64,000 nt of DNA. It comes from Symsagittifera roscoffensis. Its lineage: Eukaryota > Xenacoelomorpha > Acoela > Convolutidae. A program made the position numbers and the translations under genes. Positions 37,637 to 48,798 of the stretch are shown piece after piece. Below the pieces are notes generated by a model, which saw nothing but the letters and a program-made list of their open reading frames with translations, searched no databases and was not told the DNA's origin. Each line of letters starts with the position of its first letter. The first letter of the stretch is position 1. The DNA lies in assembly GCF_963678635.1 (NCBI RefSeq), contig NC_087067.1, positions 53,498,233-53,562,232 on the forward strand. Reading direction: 5' to 3'.

Positions 37637-38885
37637 TTGAGTGTGAACTCGGCTGAAATCTGAGGTCACGGAAGAGAAATTTAAATGAAACAGAATATTG
37701 TTATTAATATGCTATACCTTTTATATAAATCAAAACGCTGCATGACATTTTTCTGATTTAATAAGACAAAAGAAATTTTAATCATTAGCTTGCAAAGCTG
37801 AAATTCAGGGTGCAGGTGAATGCAGATTTTGATCGCTGTTTTGCGATAATGTGACAATTTTGCATGGCTGTGAGTTTTGGTGTAGATAAAATTAAATCTG
37901 CTGCAAACTTCTGTAAATGACCACTGGCACTATCTCTTGAGACGCACTCAATTTTCTGGGGACTCACTGACAGACGACGACCCGCAAACAGGACATCGAT
38001 CTTGAGTCCGGGGAGTATGTGCCAGACGGTCATTTTTGGAAGTTTGACCTTGACCGATGCAAAAGACTTGATTTTGGGGTGAAATGGTATTTTTCAAAAA
38101 TTCAAATTGACCATGTCATGCTCAAAATTCTCGCGACAACAGAAAATATCAGAAAAAAGATCAGAAGATTCGAACAAGCGCGGGAAAGAAGTCAAAAATA
38201 GCAGCGAGAAATTGCTATTAGCAATTTCCGATTTTTAATTTGAACGATAGTAGAGCTGTCTTATTCGAAACAGAAGGCAGAGCGATCTCGAGTAAAGAAG
38301 AGACAAGTAAGAAGTGGACCAGATGAAACTTCGGTGGAAAGGTGGAACACCGAAGTCTCCCAATGGTCCAGAACCAAAACTCGTCTCTTTAGTTTAAACT
38401 GACGTATTCAAAACTTTTTGAGTTTAACTTGATTACCCCATTTATGCTAGAGTTACTTATTAACTTAGTTACTCAATTCTAGAGATCGTGCTGGAATGTG
38501 AAAGCCCAATTTAATTTTCTTGAGTGTGTTTTATATTGTTATGTTGAGTTAGGGAGAGTTTTTAGGTTGATCCATCTGAAATGGATCAAAGGTCCACTGT
38601 CTGAAAAAAGTAACTATACCTAAGGTTCCGACCCTGTTTTTAACGGCGTTTGCGTGTTTTAGGTATTTTGAGACCTGAGTATGGGGGCGTTCTTATTTTC
38701 TAGAGTGGGGGTATTTTGGTAGTGGCCTTTAAGCTGTAACGCGGGTTTTAGTCTCATGTCGCAAGTGAGCCCAATTGGCTCCGACCGCTTGAGGTAGAAA
38801 AACACAAGAGATAGTGTCCCTGACTCTTGAGCCAATGGTTATAGAGCCTATTTTTCTTTAACCTAAGTAGGCGACTGTTAAAATG
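37637..38885 (+). repeat. Candidate LTR shared by units 3 and 4
   Basis: Starts TTGAGTGTG after the purine tract AGGAAAGGGAC and has the same length as the LTR at 32,037. Distinguishing changes include CGGCTGAAATCTG near its start and GTGAAAGCCC near its middle. Confidence 0.6.
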
Positions 38886-41800
38886 AGAGCGGATAAAACC
38901 CTTGAAGAATGGCAAATTTTAGTATTTCTGATATCATAGGAATTGCAAACAATTTCTTATGGACGCCGGAGCTCTCTATTTCCATTTCGAAGTTGCTTTT
39001 ATGCTGAAGTTATGAACGGAAAAAAGTTCAAGATAAAATCTTGAAAGGGAGACGCCAAGATTGGGTTGACATCTAGAAATGACTCGCATGAAGTCTGTAT
39101 TCGGAAAAAAGATAGCTGAGGCTATAAATGGAAAAGTATGTCCTTCAAAATTAAGCTGGTTATCTGGATGGACTAGCGTGGTGTGCCCGCATCGTCAAAA
39201 TGGTGTCAATTAGAACAAATCGTATCATTGAATTCCTCGAGCTAGAAAAAGCCTTTTTTTTGCAAAGTCTTGAAGTTTGGTCAGCCAGTTATGCCATGTA
39301 CATCTTGTATTGTCAGTGAATGTACATCCTGCTACGTTTTTTTTTGAATTAAAGGTTTGACCGTGCTTGGGTTTTTGATTGTTTTGAGAAGCGATGTGAC
39401 TGCTCGGAACCGCGTAAGGACACCCTAATTTTTGAATTCCGATCATTAGATGACGTACGTATTATTTTCTTTAGGACAACACAACTGAAAATGCGAAGTT
39501 CACTTTTATGCAAAAAAACTCTCTCACTGCAGGTGAGCTCGGCGTAAATATTGCCTCGAAAGTATATGAGCAGAGCGTTTAAAAATAGTATATCTGCCCA
39601 AAATTTCAATTTTGCATCTTTACCAGATGCCGAAAAAGTGCCATTTAATTTACTGTTGCCAAAACCCGTTTATTCGTTACCCCTTGAAAGCTGCTACTTG
39701 GCATAGTTCTGTACAGCACTAAATGTTCGATGCTGCACCAAACAGACAAAAATTGAAGGCAGTAATTTCCTCAAGTGGGCGTCTATTGCACCCACCGAGT
39801 CCTGTGTTACCTATCTGCCTTCAGATTGCCCGAGCTAGACATACTAAGATCCTCAGGGCAATCACTTTCCCAAAAACGATTTGGATTTCGATCCACACAA
39901 ATCAGTTACAAGCTCTTTATCAATTTAGACTTAGTTTCGCAAATATCCGAGTTTAGACCTGTTTTGTTTTGGTCTGGTCTTTTAAAAAAGGCAAGTTACC
40001 AGTGCAGTCACTGGTTCCTAGCCTGTCTTCTAATAACCCAATACCTTTTAATTTTATCTTTTCTTCTGTCTACTTAAGTCTTAACAAAAATAGTACCCCT
40101 CCGGATTGGCAAAAACAAGAACCCTCTGGATTGGCAAAAATAGTACCCCTCCGGATTGGCAAAAACAGTACCCCTCCGGATTGTCAAAAACAGTACCCGT
40201 CCGGATTTGCAAAATTGGGACCCTTTCGGATTTGCAAAATTGGGACCCTTTCGGATTGGCAAAATTGGGACCCCTCCGGATCGGCAAAATTTGGGACCTT
40301 CCGGATTGGGACCCCTCCGGGTTTGTAAAAATAGCTTTTCAGAGTTTTACAAAATTTTCACCCGATACCCTTCCGGATACGGTCTCCGATGCTATTATGC
40401 TGTTTGAACTAACTAAGAAGGGTGTATTTTCTTTCCCCAGGCCCTTCCGAATTGAAGCTAAGCCTCTTATTTGACAATTCACATTAACTGTGAAGGGTCT
40501 TATCACTAGCCTAGTTTCGATTCGACTAGGGTTTTCTGCTTCCCTCAGCCTTCCCTTTTTGTCTAGAACAGCGTAAAATTGCCTTATTCAACCGTTGCTA
40601 CCCTTTTGTAGAGGTGTAAGGGCTTTCCAAAATTTTTTTTATAAAACATGAAGGGTCTACCTTCCCGAATTACTGAATTTGCTAAAAACAATCTTAAAAA
40701 ATTTTCGCGCTCATTTTTGTAAATAAATGATAATTTTATGAGTAAGTTCGCCTAATTTCTAAACTAATGGTACCATGATAGACTGGATTTGTCCAGTAGT
40801 TCCAAAGTTATCAACCAAAACGTCTTTCTGCTAAAATCAAAAAAAAAAATTCTCTTATAGGTTCCGCCTAACTTTTTTTCGTAATTCTGCTCTTTTCGAC
40901 CTAAAAATGATTGATCCGAGCTCAGAAGGCCTATGTTCTTCTATTTCAAGGCAAAAACCCGATCTTAAACATTCCAGCTGAAAAAGTTTGCCAAAAAAAT
41001 GCTATTTGTACCCCTCCGGATTGATGAATCCACTAAATCAAACACGTTAAATTCGATTTCTCTGTAACCCGGAAGGTTACCGTCAAACGGATTTTAAAAC
41101 CTGTCGATTGACTAGTGAACGTTGTCCGAACAACAATTTTTACTGTCCTAACTCAAAATTTTCAAAATAATTTTTTTGTAGCGTTTCGTTTCTTCAAAAA
41201 TTTAGAAGATTCGGTTTTTGGTACCCAATTAGTTCCAACCACTTCCGAACTATACTTAACCGGTTCTTTTTATTACAGTAGTACAACTACGATGTAACTC
41301 ATAATTTTAGCGCTTTTTTTGCTTCAAAAAATATCGATATCTCAAAAATCGCGATTTGTGGGGGGATCAAAATATCGCTATTTTGACCCTAAAAACCGGT
41401 CTGCTTAGTATGCTTTTTTACTGGAAAACGGTATAGGAGTACTAAAATAGGCTGTATAACTAATAATAATAGTAATACTATACCACTCCAGGTTTGTTAA
41501 ATCTCCGAATTAAGGTGCTTAAATCGGAAATTCGCAGTTCGGTGAAGGGTCACTACAGTGCAGTAACTGTCGAGCCCCCCACAGAGTATCTTACTTTTTG
41601 TACCAAAAGGGATACAAATTTTAACGATACCCAACAGTAGATTGTTGTTGTCCTTGAGCCCCTTCTTGTCGCTCCTTGAACTGCCTGCCGGATATCAGTC
41701 TTTTCCACTAATCCCGAGACCCTTCCGGATTGAGCGCAAATTAGCATTAACGTGCTTAAATACTCAAATAACTACAAGCACCACAAACGGGCCACAAAAA

Positions 41801-42681
41801 TGATCGTAACGTTCCTGAATGATATAAATGCCGGTTATAACACTATATCTAACACCAACAAACGGGAGGGTCAGATCACATCTCGTCTGGGGGGATGATC
41901 TCTACTGATTTTACACTTTTTTTTTTTACTGTTTTTGGTTTTTTCGGTTATTTTTTATGTTTTTTGTTTTTCTAAGGTACTATACTACTTTTTGTTCGGT
42001 TTTTTGTATATCTTCAAGAGTTTTTGGTCACAAACCTATCAGGGAATGAGGGGACGGCCAATCCCCCCACATTTCCTGGAACGTGAATTTTCGGTCTTAA
42101 CTAGGTTAAATAACTATTCACGGGAATCCGGAAGGCTTCCGCGTTCCGAACTACCCTTCCGCCCGACGGTATGGGCCTTATAAAGAGCGTTACTGTAGGC
42201 TTCCGCTCGGCGCGGAGTGCTCGTTAACGGTTCTGCCGGTCATGATGCTAAAAGGAATAACACGCAGGAGCGCAATAAAAACATCTATGTAACATTCGCC
42301 CGGAAGTTCATATCGACGTGAAATAAAGCTAGGTTCTAAAAAGACTGGCGTCTAAACTCAACTTCATATGATTTTAACCGTCTCTACCAAAGCCAGTTCT
42401 ATGTGTGGTCCTTTAACATCGGGTCGACAAAATCTTTACTGTTTTTTTTTTGGGTTACCGGCCAGAACACGCAGATTAACTTAGTTAGATGCAAAATAGT
42501 GAGCTCATGGCTGGGTATTCTGACCTTCACGGTTTGTCTAATCGTTCAAATAACGTCCTTAATCTGTTAAAACCGTCAATATTCCAGGTCAGATAATATT
42601 TTCTGGTCGATAAAATTTCGAATACGAAATTGCATTTTCGTACATTCTGGTCGACTGTCACACAGGGAAAAGGAAAGGGAC
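38886..42681 (+). repeat. Non-coding internal region of array element, unit 4 (internal deletion)
   Basis: Collinear with unit 3, but about 557 bp are missing at 42,516, where GCTGGGT is joined to ATTCTGACC with short shared sequence at the break. The minisatellite is at 40,085-40,334. No supported gene. Confidence 0.8.
40085..40334 (+). repeat. 25-bp minisatellite
   Basis: Same repeat as at 34,485; the second unit reads AGAACCCTCTGG. Confidence 0.9.
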
Positions 42682-43930
42682 TTGAGTGTGAACTCGGCTG
42701 AAATCTGAGGTCACGGAAGAGAAATTTAAATGAAACAGAATATTGTTATTAATATGCTATACCTTTTATATAAATCAAAACGCTGCATGACATTTTTCTG
42801 ATTTAATAAGATAAAAGAAATTTTAATCATTAGCTTGCAAAGCTGAAATTCAGGGTGCAGGTGAATGCAGATTTTGATCGCTGTTTTGCGATAATGTGAC
42901 AATTTTGCATGGCTGTGAGTTTTGGTGTAGATAAAATTAAATCTGCTGCAAACTTCTGTAAATGACCACTGGCACTATCTCTTGAGAGGCACTCAATTTT
43001 CTGGGGACTCACTGACAGACGACGACCCCAAACAGGACATCGATCTTGAGTCCGGGGAGTATGTGCCAGACGGTCATTTTTGGAAGTTTGACCTTGACCG
43101 ATGCAAAAGACTTGATTTTGGGGTGAAATGGTATTTTTCAAAAATTCAAATTGACCATGTCATGCTCAAAATTCTCGCGACAACAGAAAATATCAGAAAA
43201 AAGATCAGAAGATTCGAACAAGCGCGGGAAAGAAGTCAAAAATAGCAGCGAGAAATTGCTATTAGCAATTTCCGATTTTTAATTCGAACGATAGTAGAGC
43301 TGTCTTATTCGAAACAGAAGGCAGAGCGATCTCGAGTAAAGAAGAGACAAGTAAGAAGTGGACCAGATGAAACTTCGGTGGAAAGGTGGAACACCGAAGT
43401 CTCCCAATGGTCCAGAACCAAAACTCGTCTCTTTAGTTTAAACTGACGTATTCAAAACTTTTTGAGTTTAACTTGATTACCCCATTTATGCTAGAGTTAC
43501 TTATTAACTTAGTTACTCAATTCTAGAGATCGTGCTGGAATGTGAGTGCCCAATTTAATTTTCTTGAGTGTGTTTTATATTGTTATGTTGAGTTAGGGAG
43601 AGTTTTTAGGTTGATCCATCTGAAATGGATCAAAGGTCCACTGTCTGAAAAAAGTAACTATACCTAAGGTTCCGACCCTGTTTTTAACGGCGTTTGCGTG
43701 TTTTAGGTATTTTGAGACCTGAGTATGGGGGTGTTCTTATTTTCTAGAGTGGGGGTATTTTGGTAGTGGCCTTTAAGCTGTAACGCGGGTTTTAGTCTCA
43801 TGTCGCAAGTGAGCCCAATTGGCTCCGACCGCTTGAGGTAGAAAAACACAAGAGATAGTGTCCCTGACTCTTGAGCCAATGGTTATAGGGCCTATTTTTC
43901 TTTAACCTAAGTAGGCGATTGTTAAAAAGA
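42682..43930 (+). repeat. Candidate LTR, left arm of the inverted repeat
   Basis: Last array LTR. It starts TTGAGTGTG after AGGAAAGGGAC, and its 3' end is followed by only ~56 bp of internal sequence (to 43,986) before the oppositely oriented LTR of the large element. The two form a diverged inverted repeat about 1.25 kb per arm. Confidence 0.6.
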
Positions 43931-43986
43931 GAGCGGATAAAACCCTTGAAGAGTGGCAAATTTTAGTATTTCTGATATCATAGGCC

Positions 43987-45258
43987 TTGAATGTAACATT
44001 CGTCTACTGTAGTCACACATGAGGCTTAAGAAAAATAGGCCCTATAACCATTGGCTCAAGAGTCAGGGACACTATCTCTTGTGTTTTTCTACCTCAAATC
44101 AGTCGGAGCCAATTCGGTTCGCTTGTGACATGAGACTACGACCCGTTACAGCTTAAGGGCTACTACCAAAATATCCCCCACTCTAGAAATAAGAACGTCC
44201 CCATACTTAGGTCTCTAGATACCCAAAATACACGAACGCCGTTAAAAACCGGGTCAGAACAATCCGTTAAGTTACTTTTTATCAGACAGTGGAACTTTGA
44301 TCCATTTCAGATGGATCAACCTAAAACTCGCCTTACCTCAACATAACAATCATAAAACACACTCTAGAAATTTAAATTAAGGACTCACATGTTGATGCAC
44401 TCAAGCACAGGAGGTAATTAAATGAGTGAGCAACTCTAGAATTAACTAGGATAACTAGATAAGTTCAATGTTTGTCAGTTTGAATGGCAGAGGTAAGTTT
44501 GAACTCTAGAATGAAGTTTTAGGTGAACCATTGGGACACTCCAGCTGTCCACCTTTCCGTCGAATGTTCACTCTAGTCCAGTTCGAATAATTGTTCTCTC
44601 GGGAATACTCTGTCTTCTCTTTCAGATAGGACAGCTCTACTCTTGTTCACTATGATGGAAATTGCGAATAGCAATTTCCCACTTGTTTTTTATCTGACAA
44701 CTTTCCCGCGATTGTTATTCGATCGTTCTGATTTCTCTTTTTCGGTTTTCAGTTATCGCGAGAGAATCGTGCATGACAGGCTCCATTCGAATTTTTGAAA
44801 AATTAAATTTCACCCCAAAATTAAGTGCTCTTGCTTTTCTCAAGGTCAAACTTCCAAATATGACCGACTGGCACATACTCCCCGGACTCAGGATCGATGT
44901 CCTCATCGCGTGTTGTCGTCTGCCAGTGAGTCCCAAAAAACCGAGTGTTGCTCAAGATACAGTGCCAGTGGTCATTTACAGAAGTTTGCAGCAGACTTAA
45001 GCTTATCTACACCCCAAAATTCACAGCCATGTAAAATTTTCACACTATCGCTAAACAGCAATCAAAATCTGCACACACCTGCACCCTTGAATTCTCGCTT
45101 TTCAAGCCAATTATTTAAAATTTCTTTTTTCCCATTCAATTAGGAAATTGTCATGCAGCATTTTGATTTATATAATAGATATAACATATTAATAACAATA
45201 TCTGTTTCGTTAAAATTTCTTTTTCGTGAACCCAGGTTTCACCCGGATCCACACTCAA
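43987..45258 (-). repeat. 3' LTR of the large element (candidate)
   Basis: On the minus strand this 1.27 kb segment begins TTGAGTGTGG at 45,258, immediately after a polypurine tract, and ends ATTCAA at 43,987, giving TTGA...TCAA termini. It aligns along its whole length with the array LTRs at an estimated 80-85% identity. Homology to the array stops at the purine tract, where the internal sequences become unrelated, as expected for an LTR border. The hairpin TTGATCCAT/ATGGATCAA is unchanged. The 5' LTR must lie beyond 64,000, so LTR identity and target duplication cannot be checked here. Confidence 0.65.
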
Positions 45259-45274
45259 GCCCCCCTTCCCTCTC
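45259..45274 (-). promoter_or_regulatory. Polypurine tract of the large element
   Basis: The minus strand reads GAGAGGGAAGGGGGGC, directly upstream of the LTR start and 29 bases after the ORF3 stop. This is the expected position for plus-strand DNA priming. The array units carry a related purine run (GGGAAAAGGAAAGGGAC) at the same place. Confidence 0.6.
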
Positions 45275-45303
45275 AAGACTCAAGATTCATTCGAACCATC
45301 CGC

Positions 45304-48300
45304 TCATCTCGCACTCTTCGCCTTGGAGGTGCCGCACCCTGAAGTACTAGATACGGCAAACTGTCTCAACAGTTCTTCTTCATCATCGGAGCTAATCACG
45401 ATCTCCTCCCAAGCCTTCAACTGCTCATAGGATCGCATCCATTCTCTTTGCTCCTGCAACCTCTTTGCCTTGTTGGGTAGTGCCTTCACCCTAGATTCCC
45501 GGTTCAAACAAAAGGAGCTATGCAGGCTCAAGCTCACGTTCTTCGCCAAGTCTTCCTCCAGTATTGATTCCCTCGCTTTGGTATTGTCTCTAGACATTTT
45601 ACCCACTCTCTTCCATCCTGTCGTGATCGCATTTCGATGGGTTAACAGGGGTCTCTTGAAAGCTTCCGGCCCAATCTCGGCCTGGAACTGTCGATACTCC
45701 TTTTGATGCTTTCTCATATGATTTTTCGTTGTCATGTACAACCAAGACGTCAGTGTCGCCCGAAACCATGGAAAGTACCTCAAATGGCTCCATACGTGTC
45801 TGACTTCCGTTGGTATGGCGAATACTTTGCACGCAGTCTCAAACAACTCGAGTATCCTGCTGTAGTCTATCGCATATATTGATTCAGCCGTTGGCGTCGT
45901 CGCTTCCCGATACTTCGTTATATTATCTTCTATCCATCTCAGAGCCAGCATCGTACTCACTACTAAGAGCGTCACCTTCTGCCGGTGATCCGGTAGTCCG
46001 ATCGACCGAATTTCTTCTATAACCCACACCAGGCAAAGGTTCTTGTGATCTGGATACCAAACCGTTTGTGCCAAACAGTGGCATGGGCATTCTCCATGGG
46101 TGATCTCAATGCTCCTGAGGTTACGCTCTCCCGAGGCTTCCAAGAGAGGCTCAAGCTCCATCATTTTCTCATGCATCGTGTCGTTCTCTTCCATGTTTGG
46201 AGCACCCCCCACAGGTTTTCCGATCACGTTTTGTCTCTCGTGACCACTTGTGTTCTCACTTTCCAACTTCAAAAGCTCTTCTCCCCAGATTTCACTCAAG
46301 TCATCTCTCAATTCTTTCGGTACTGTCCCTCTGATTTTCCTCAACAACTTGTGCGAGTGATGCGACACCCGAGCCAACCTCACACACTTGGGCACTGAGA
46401 AGGCCTTGTCCACCAATACTCTCTGGCTGGATGCTTCCACCATCGCCATGTGCAGTGGGTAGTGGCTTCCGCACAAGTTGGCCATCATTGACCCTATCAG
46501 GGATTTTGCGTTCAATGGCAGGCCATAAGCTTCGCTCATGGGAAACCCCATTTCTGCCTCGAGGCCAACCTTCCAGCTCCGGATGTGTTTTTGAGTCACC
46601 TGCAACACCCCAGGCCATGATTCTACGCTCAACGCCGTCACTGAATGGTGTTCAGACTCTAGCCTCTCCAGAGACTGCAGACTACACATTCTCGAGAAGA
46701 ATCCGAGAGCTGTCGCTATATTCACGGTAGTTCTCGCGTAACACTCCGCAACTATTTGCACTTCACTTTTCTCCCTTTCCGTGATGTCTTCAAACCAAGT
46801 AACCAGATCTTCTTTTTGAAAGGACAGTATCCTGACACATGACCGTCCATCACAGGTCTGTTCTCCGTTCCCACACGTCGAATCCAGACAGCTACCCGGC
46901 TCCATCTTCTTGGCTGACCCGAGCTTGTTCGTCTTTTCGCCTGACTCCTGCATCTGAGGTGAGATTAGTTTGTGCAACACACTCAACTTTGCCAAATCTT
47001 CATCCTCCGTTGGTGCTAGCCTCACTCGCTCTGTGGTTTCCTCGATCAGGCTCGCGTGGGGATGTGGGCACCAGGAGGGTCTTAGTAATTTCCATACCAC
47101 TCCCAAGTTCGTGATTAACAAGCCATTTCCATCACCCATGTTCACTTCAACTCTTTTGTTCGAGCGCGGTATGCTCACCACCTCTGGTGTTTTCTCAAGA
47201 ATCAGGCCCAGGCTCGGCCTCTCTTTCTCCACCGCGTCTATTTCCACTATTCTTTCTGTCCAAAACTTCAGTAGCTCCGCTACCTCGTGGTTCCTGTGAG
47301 CGCCTCCAGTTTCTGAGTCTAAGAAGGGGTTGTAGGCTATTCCCATCACTCCTGACACGTATTGGTATTCCCCCTTCTCGCTGAGTCTCGAGTACTGCTC
47401 TGACGAGGCCAGGTTACGGTGAACATCATGTTCTTCTTCGAACTTCTTGTTATAAAACCTCCGCACCTCGTCTAGCTTTCTGTGGTTCTCTAGGGATAGT
47501 CTGGAACAATCTTCCTTTTCTATTCCAGTACTCTGATACACGTTTAAGATGATCGTTGAGACTCTTTTTTCCACGGTTTTACTCCCGTTTGCTCTTTGGT
47601 GGCACGCCAAGATGGTGCTGTCAGACATCATTGACATTATCCATCTCAAGAAACATGTGGCATCCTTCCTCCTAGCCAGGCTCAAGCCTGAATTATCCCT
47701 GGCCACGTGTTGCATCAGTGCTTGATACACATCTAGCTTCTTGCTTCCCAACTTCAACCTGTCATATGAGGTCAATGTCTCCAACTCTATTCCCACCAGA
47801 CTCCAGGTGAACATCAATTGTCCTGCGGTTCTAACGAAGGGATTCGCCATCAACGGCGGTGCTGATGAGGATGTCCTCATTGCCTCTTCGAAATGATCCT
47901 TCAACAAGTTCTGCCAGGACCTCTTCAGCTGATTCGCCAATTCTATCTTGTTAACCTCAGCCTTTTGCTGGGTGGCCCAATTGCGTCGTTTGCGAGCCAC
48001 TCCACTGTCCAACTTCTTCAAGCAGTCTTCCATTTCCTTCAATGTCTCGAGGGCCACCCACCATGTCCAGGAGGTGTTCCTCGTTTTGTTCATCCCCAGT
48101 GGATCACTCGTCACTTGCTTCCCCGTGTCCTGGTGTGCCTTCGAGACCAATTCCTTGCCGACATCCACTTCCCATGTCTGCCCGTTCGTTGAACCTCTCT
48201 TCACGTTTACCTTCTGTGGCTTGAAGTCTTCCTCCGATGTCGAACTGATGGGAGCCTCTATTTCCCTCTCTACTTCGAGTGGTCTTCTGAGCTCCGTGTT

Positions 48301-48798
48301 GCTCTTGTATGCCGCCGTCTTGCATCGAGCCAAAACCATGGGCGCCGTCTCTCTCAAGTTTCCTTCCGAGACAGCATCCACTGAAGGACTACCCAATCCC
48401 TCCACTTCTCTCTTCCTCTTGCGAGTTTTCACATATCTGCTTGAGGGTGTTGTGGTTATCATCACTGATTCGACCTCTCTGTCTACCTCCAACCCTTCCA
48501 ACTCTTGCCTCCCCCCTGCTCGAGCCTTAAGGATATTAGTACTTTTAATCATATTACTAGTCCCAACCTTATCCCCTTTTGTATCATCAACTGTTTTATC
48601 TACAGTTTTTTGTTTCAGAGTAGAGCTGTCTTCACATTTTTCTTCTCTAGTCTTCGATCGTGAATTCCTCAGCTCTATCAGCTTGTTCAGCAGCTCTTTT
48701 CTCGCCTTTTCATCCAGGCCCGTTCCTATCAGAAGCGGTTCTCCAAACTTCACAACTGTGTCCCACAGTTCCTCCTTGAATTTGTCCAGCGTCGTCCT
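45304..48798 (-). CDS. ORF3 main part, large protein of unknown function
   Basis: Open from just after a TGA at 48,799 to a stop at 45,304, about 1,164 codons. There is no early ATG, and sensible sequence begins before the first GTG (48,753), so it is probably the continuation of the short ORF at 48,710-49,366 after a frameshift. Numbered from that GTG it has a basic KTRKRKRE run at 109-116 (possible nuclear signal), a Cys cluster at 622-639 (CX4CX6CX4C), a second at 889-907 (CPCHC then HX3C), and near the C-terminus (1116-1127) EEIVISSDDEEE, which fits a SUMO-interacting motif. I see no transmembrane segment and recognise no family. Alternatives are a nucleic-acid-binding or structural accessory protein of the element. 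The stop lies 29 bases before the polypurine tract. Confidence 0.7.
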   Translation of the reverse strand, partial: RTTLDKFKEELWDTVVKFGEPLLIGTGLDEKARKELLNKLIELRNSRSKTREEKCEDSSTLKQKTVDKTVDDTKGDKVGTSNMIKSTNILKARAGGRQELEGLEVDREVESVMITTTPSSRYVKTRKRKREVEGLGSPSVDAVSEGNLRETAPMVLARCKTAAYKSNTELRRPLEVEREIEAPISSTSEEDFKPQKVNVKRGSTNGQTWEVDVGKELVSKAHQDTGKQVTSDPLGMNKTRNTSWTWWVALETLKEMEDCLKKLDSGVARKRRNWATQQKAEVNKIELANQLKRSWQNLLKDHFEEAMRTSSSAPPLMANPFVRTAGQLMFTWSLVGIELETLTSYDRLKLGSKKLDVYQALMQHVARDNSGLSLARRKDATCFLRWIMSMMSDSTILACHQRANGSKTVEKRVSTIILNVYQSTGIEKEDCSRLSLENHRKLDEVRRFYNKKFEEEHDVHRNLASSEQYSRLSEKGEYQYVSGVMGIAYNPFLDSETGGAHRNHEVAELLKFWTERIVEIDAVEKERPSLGLILEKTPEVVSIPRSNKRVEVNMGDGNGLLITNLGVVWKLLRPSWCPHPHASLIEETTERVRLAPTEDEDLAKLSVLHKLISPQMQESGEKTNKLGSAKKMEPGSCLDSTCGNGEQTCDGRSCVRILSFQKEDLVTWFEDITEREKSEVQIVAECYARTTVNIATALGFFSRMCSLQSLERLESEHHSVTALSVESWPGVLQVTQKHIRSWKVGLEAEMGFPMSEAYGLPLNAKSLIGSMMANLCGSHYPLHMAMVEASSQRVLVDKAFSVPKCVRLARVSHHSHKLLRKIRGTVPKELRDDLSEIWGEELLKLESENTSGHERQNVIGKPVGGAPNMEENDTMHEKMMELEPLLEASGERNLRSIEITHGECPCHCLAQTVWYPDHKNLCLVWVIEEIRSIGLPDHRQKVTLLVVSTMLALRWIEDNITKYREATTPTAESIYAIDYSRILELFETACKVFAIPTEVRHVWSHLRYFPWFRATLTSWLYMTTKNHMRKHQKEYRQFQAEIGPEAFKRPLLTHRNAITTGWKRVGKMSRDNTKARESILEEDLAKNVSLSLHSSFCLNRESRVKALPNKAKRLQEQREWMRSYEQLKAWEEIVISSDDEEELLRQFAVSSTSGCGTSKAKSAR

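Larger units (their letters stand above)
32037..38885 (+). mobile_element. Full-length non-coding LTR element (LARD-like), 6.85 kb
   Basis: Two near-identical 1.25 kb LTR-like ends flank 4.35 kb of non-coding internal DNA with a polypurine tract at its 3' border. It carries no protein of its own, so any movement would need enzymes in trans; the large element at 43,987-64,000 shares the LTR family and is a candidate source. The left LTR is also the right LTR of the preceding unit, and the right LTR is the left LTR of the next. This head-to-tail sharing points to unequal recombination or multimeric cDNA, not to separate insertions. Confidence 0.55.

Noticed and set aside
42676..45266. The inverted repeat as terminal inverted repeats of a DNA transposon or foldback element
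   Set aside because: The arms differ by an estimated 15-20% and each fits an LTR next to its own purine tract; no transposase or internal unit lies between the arms.
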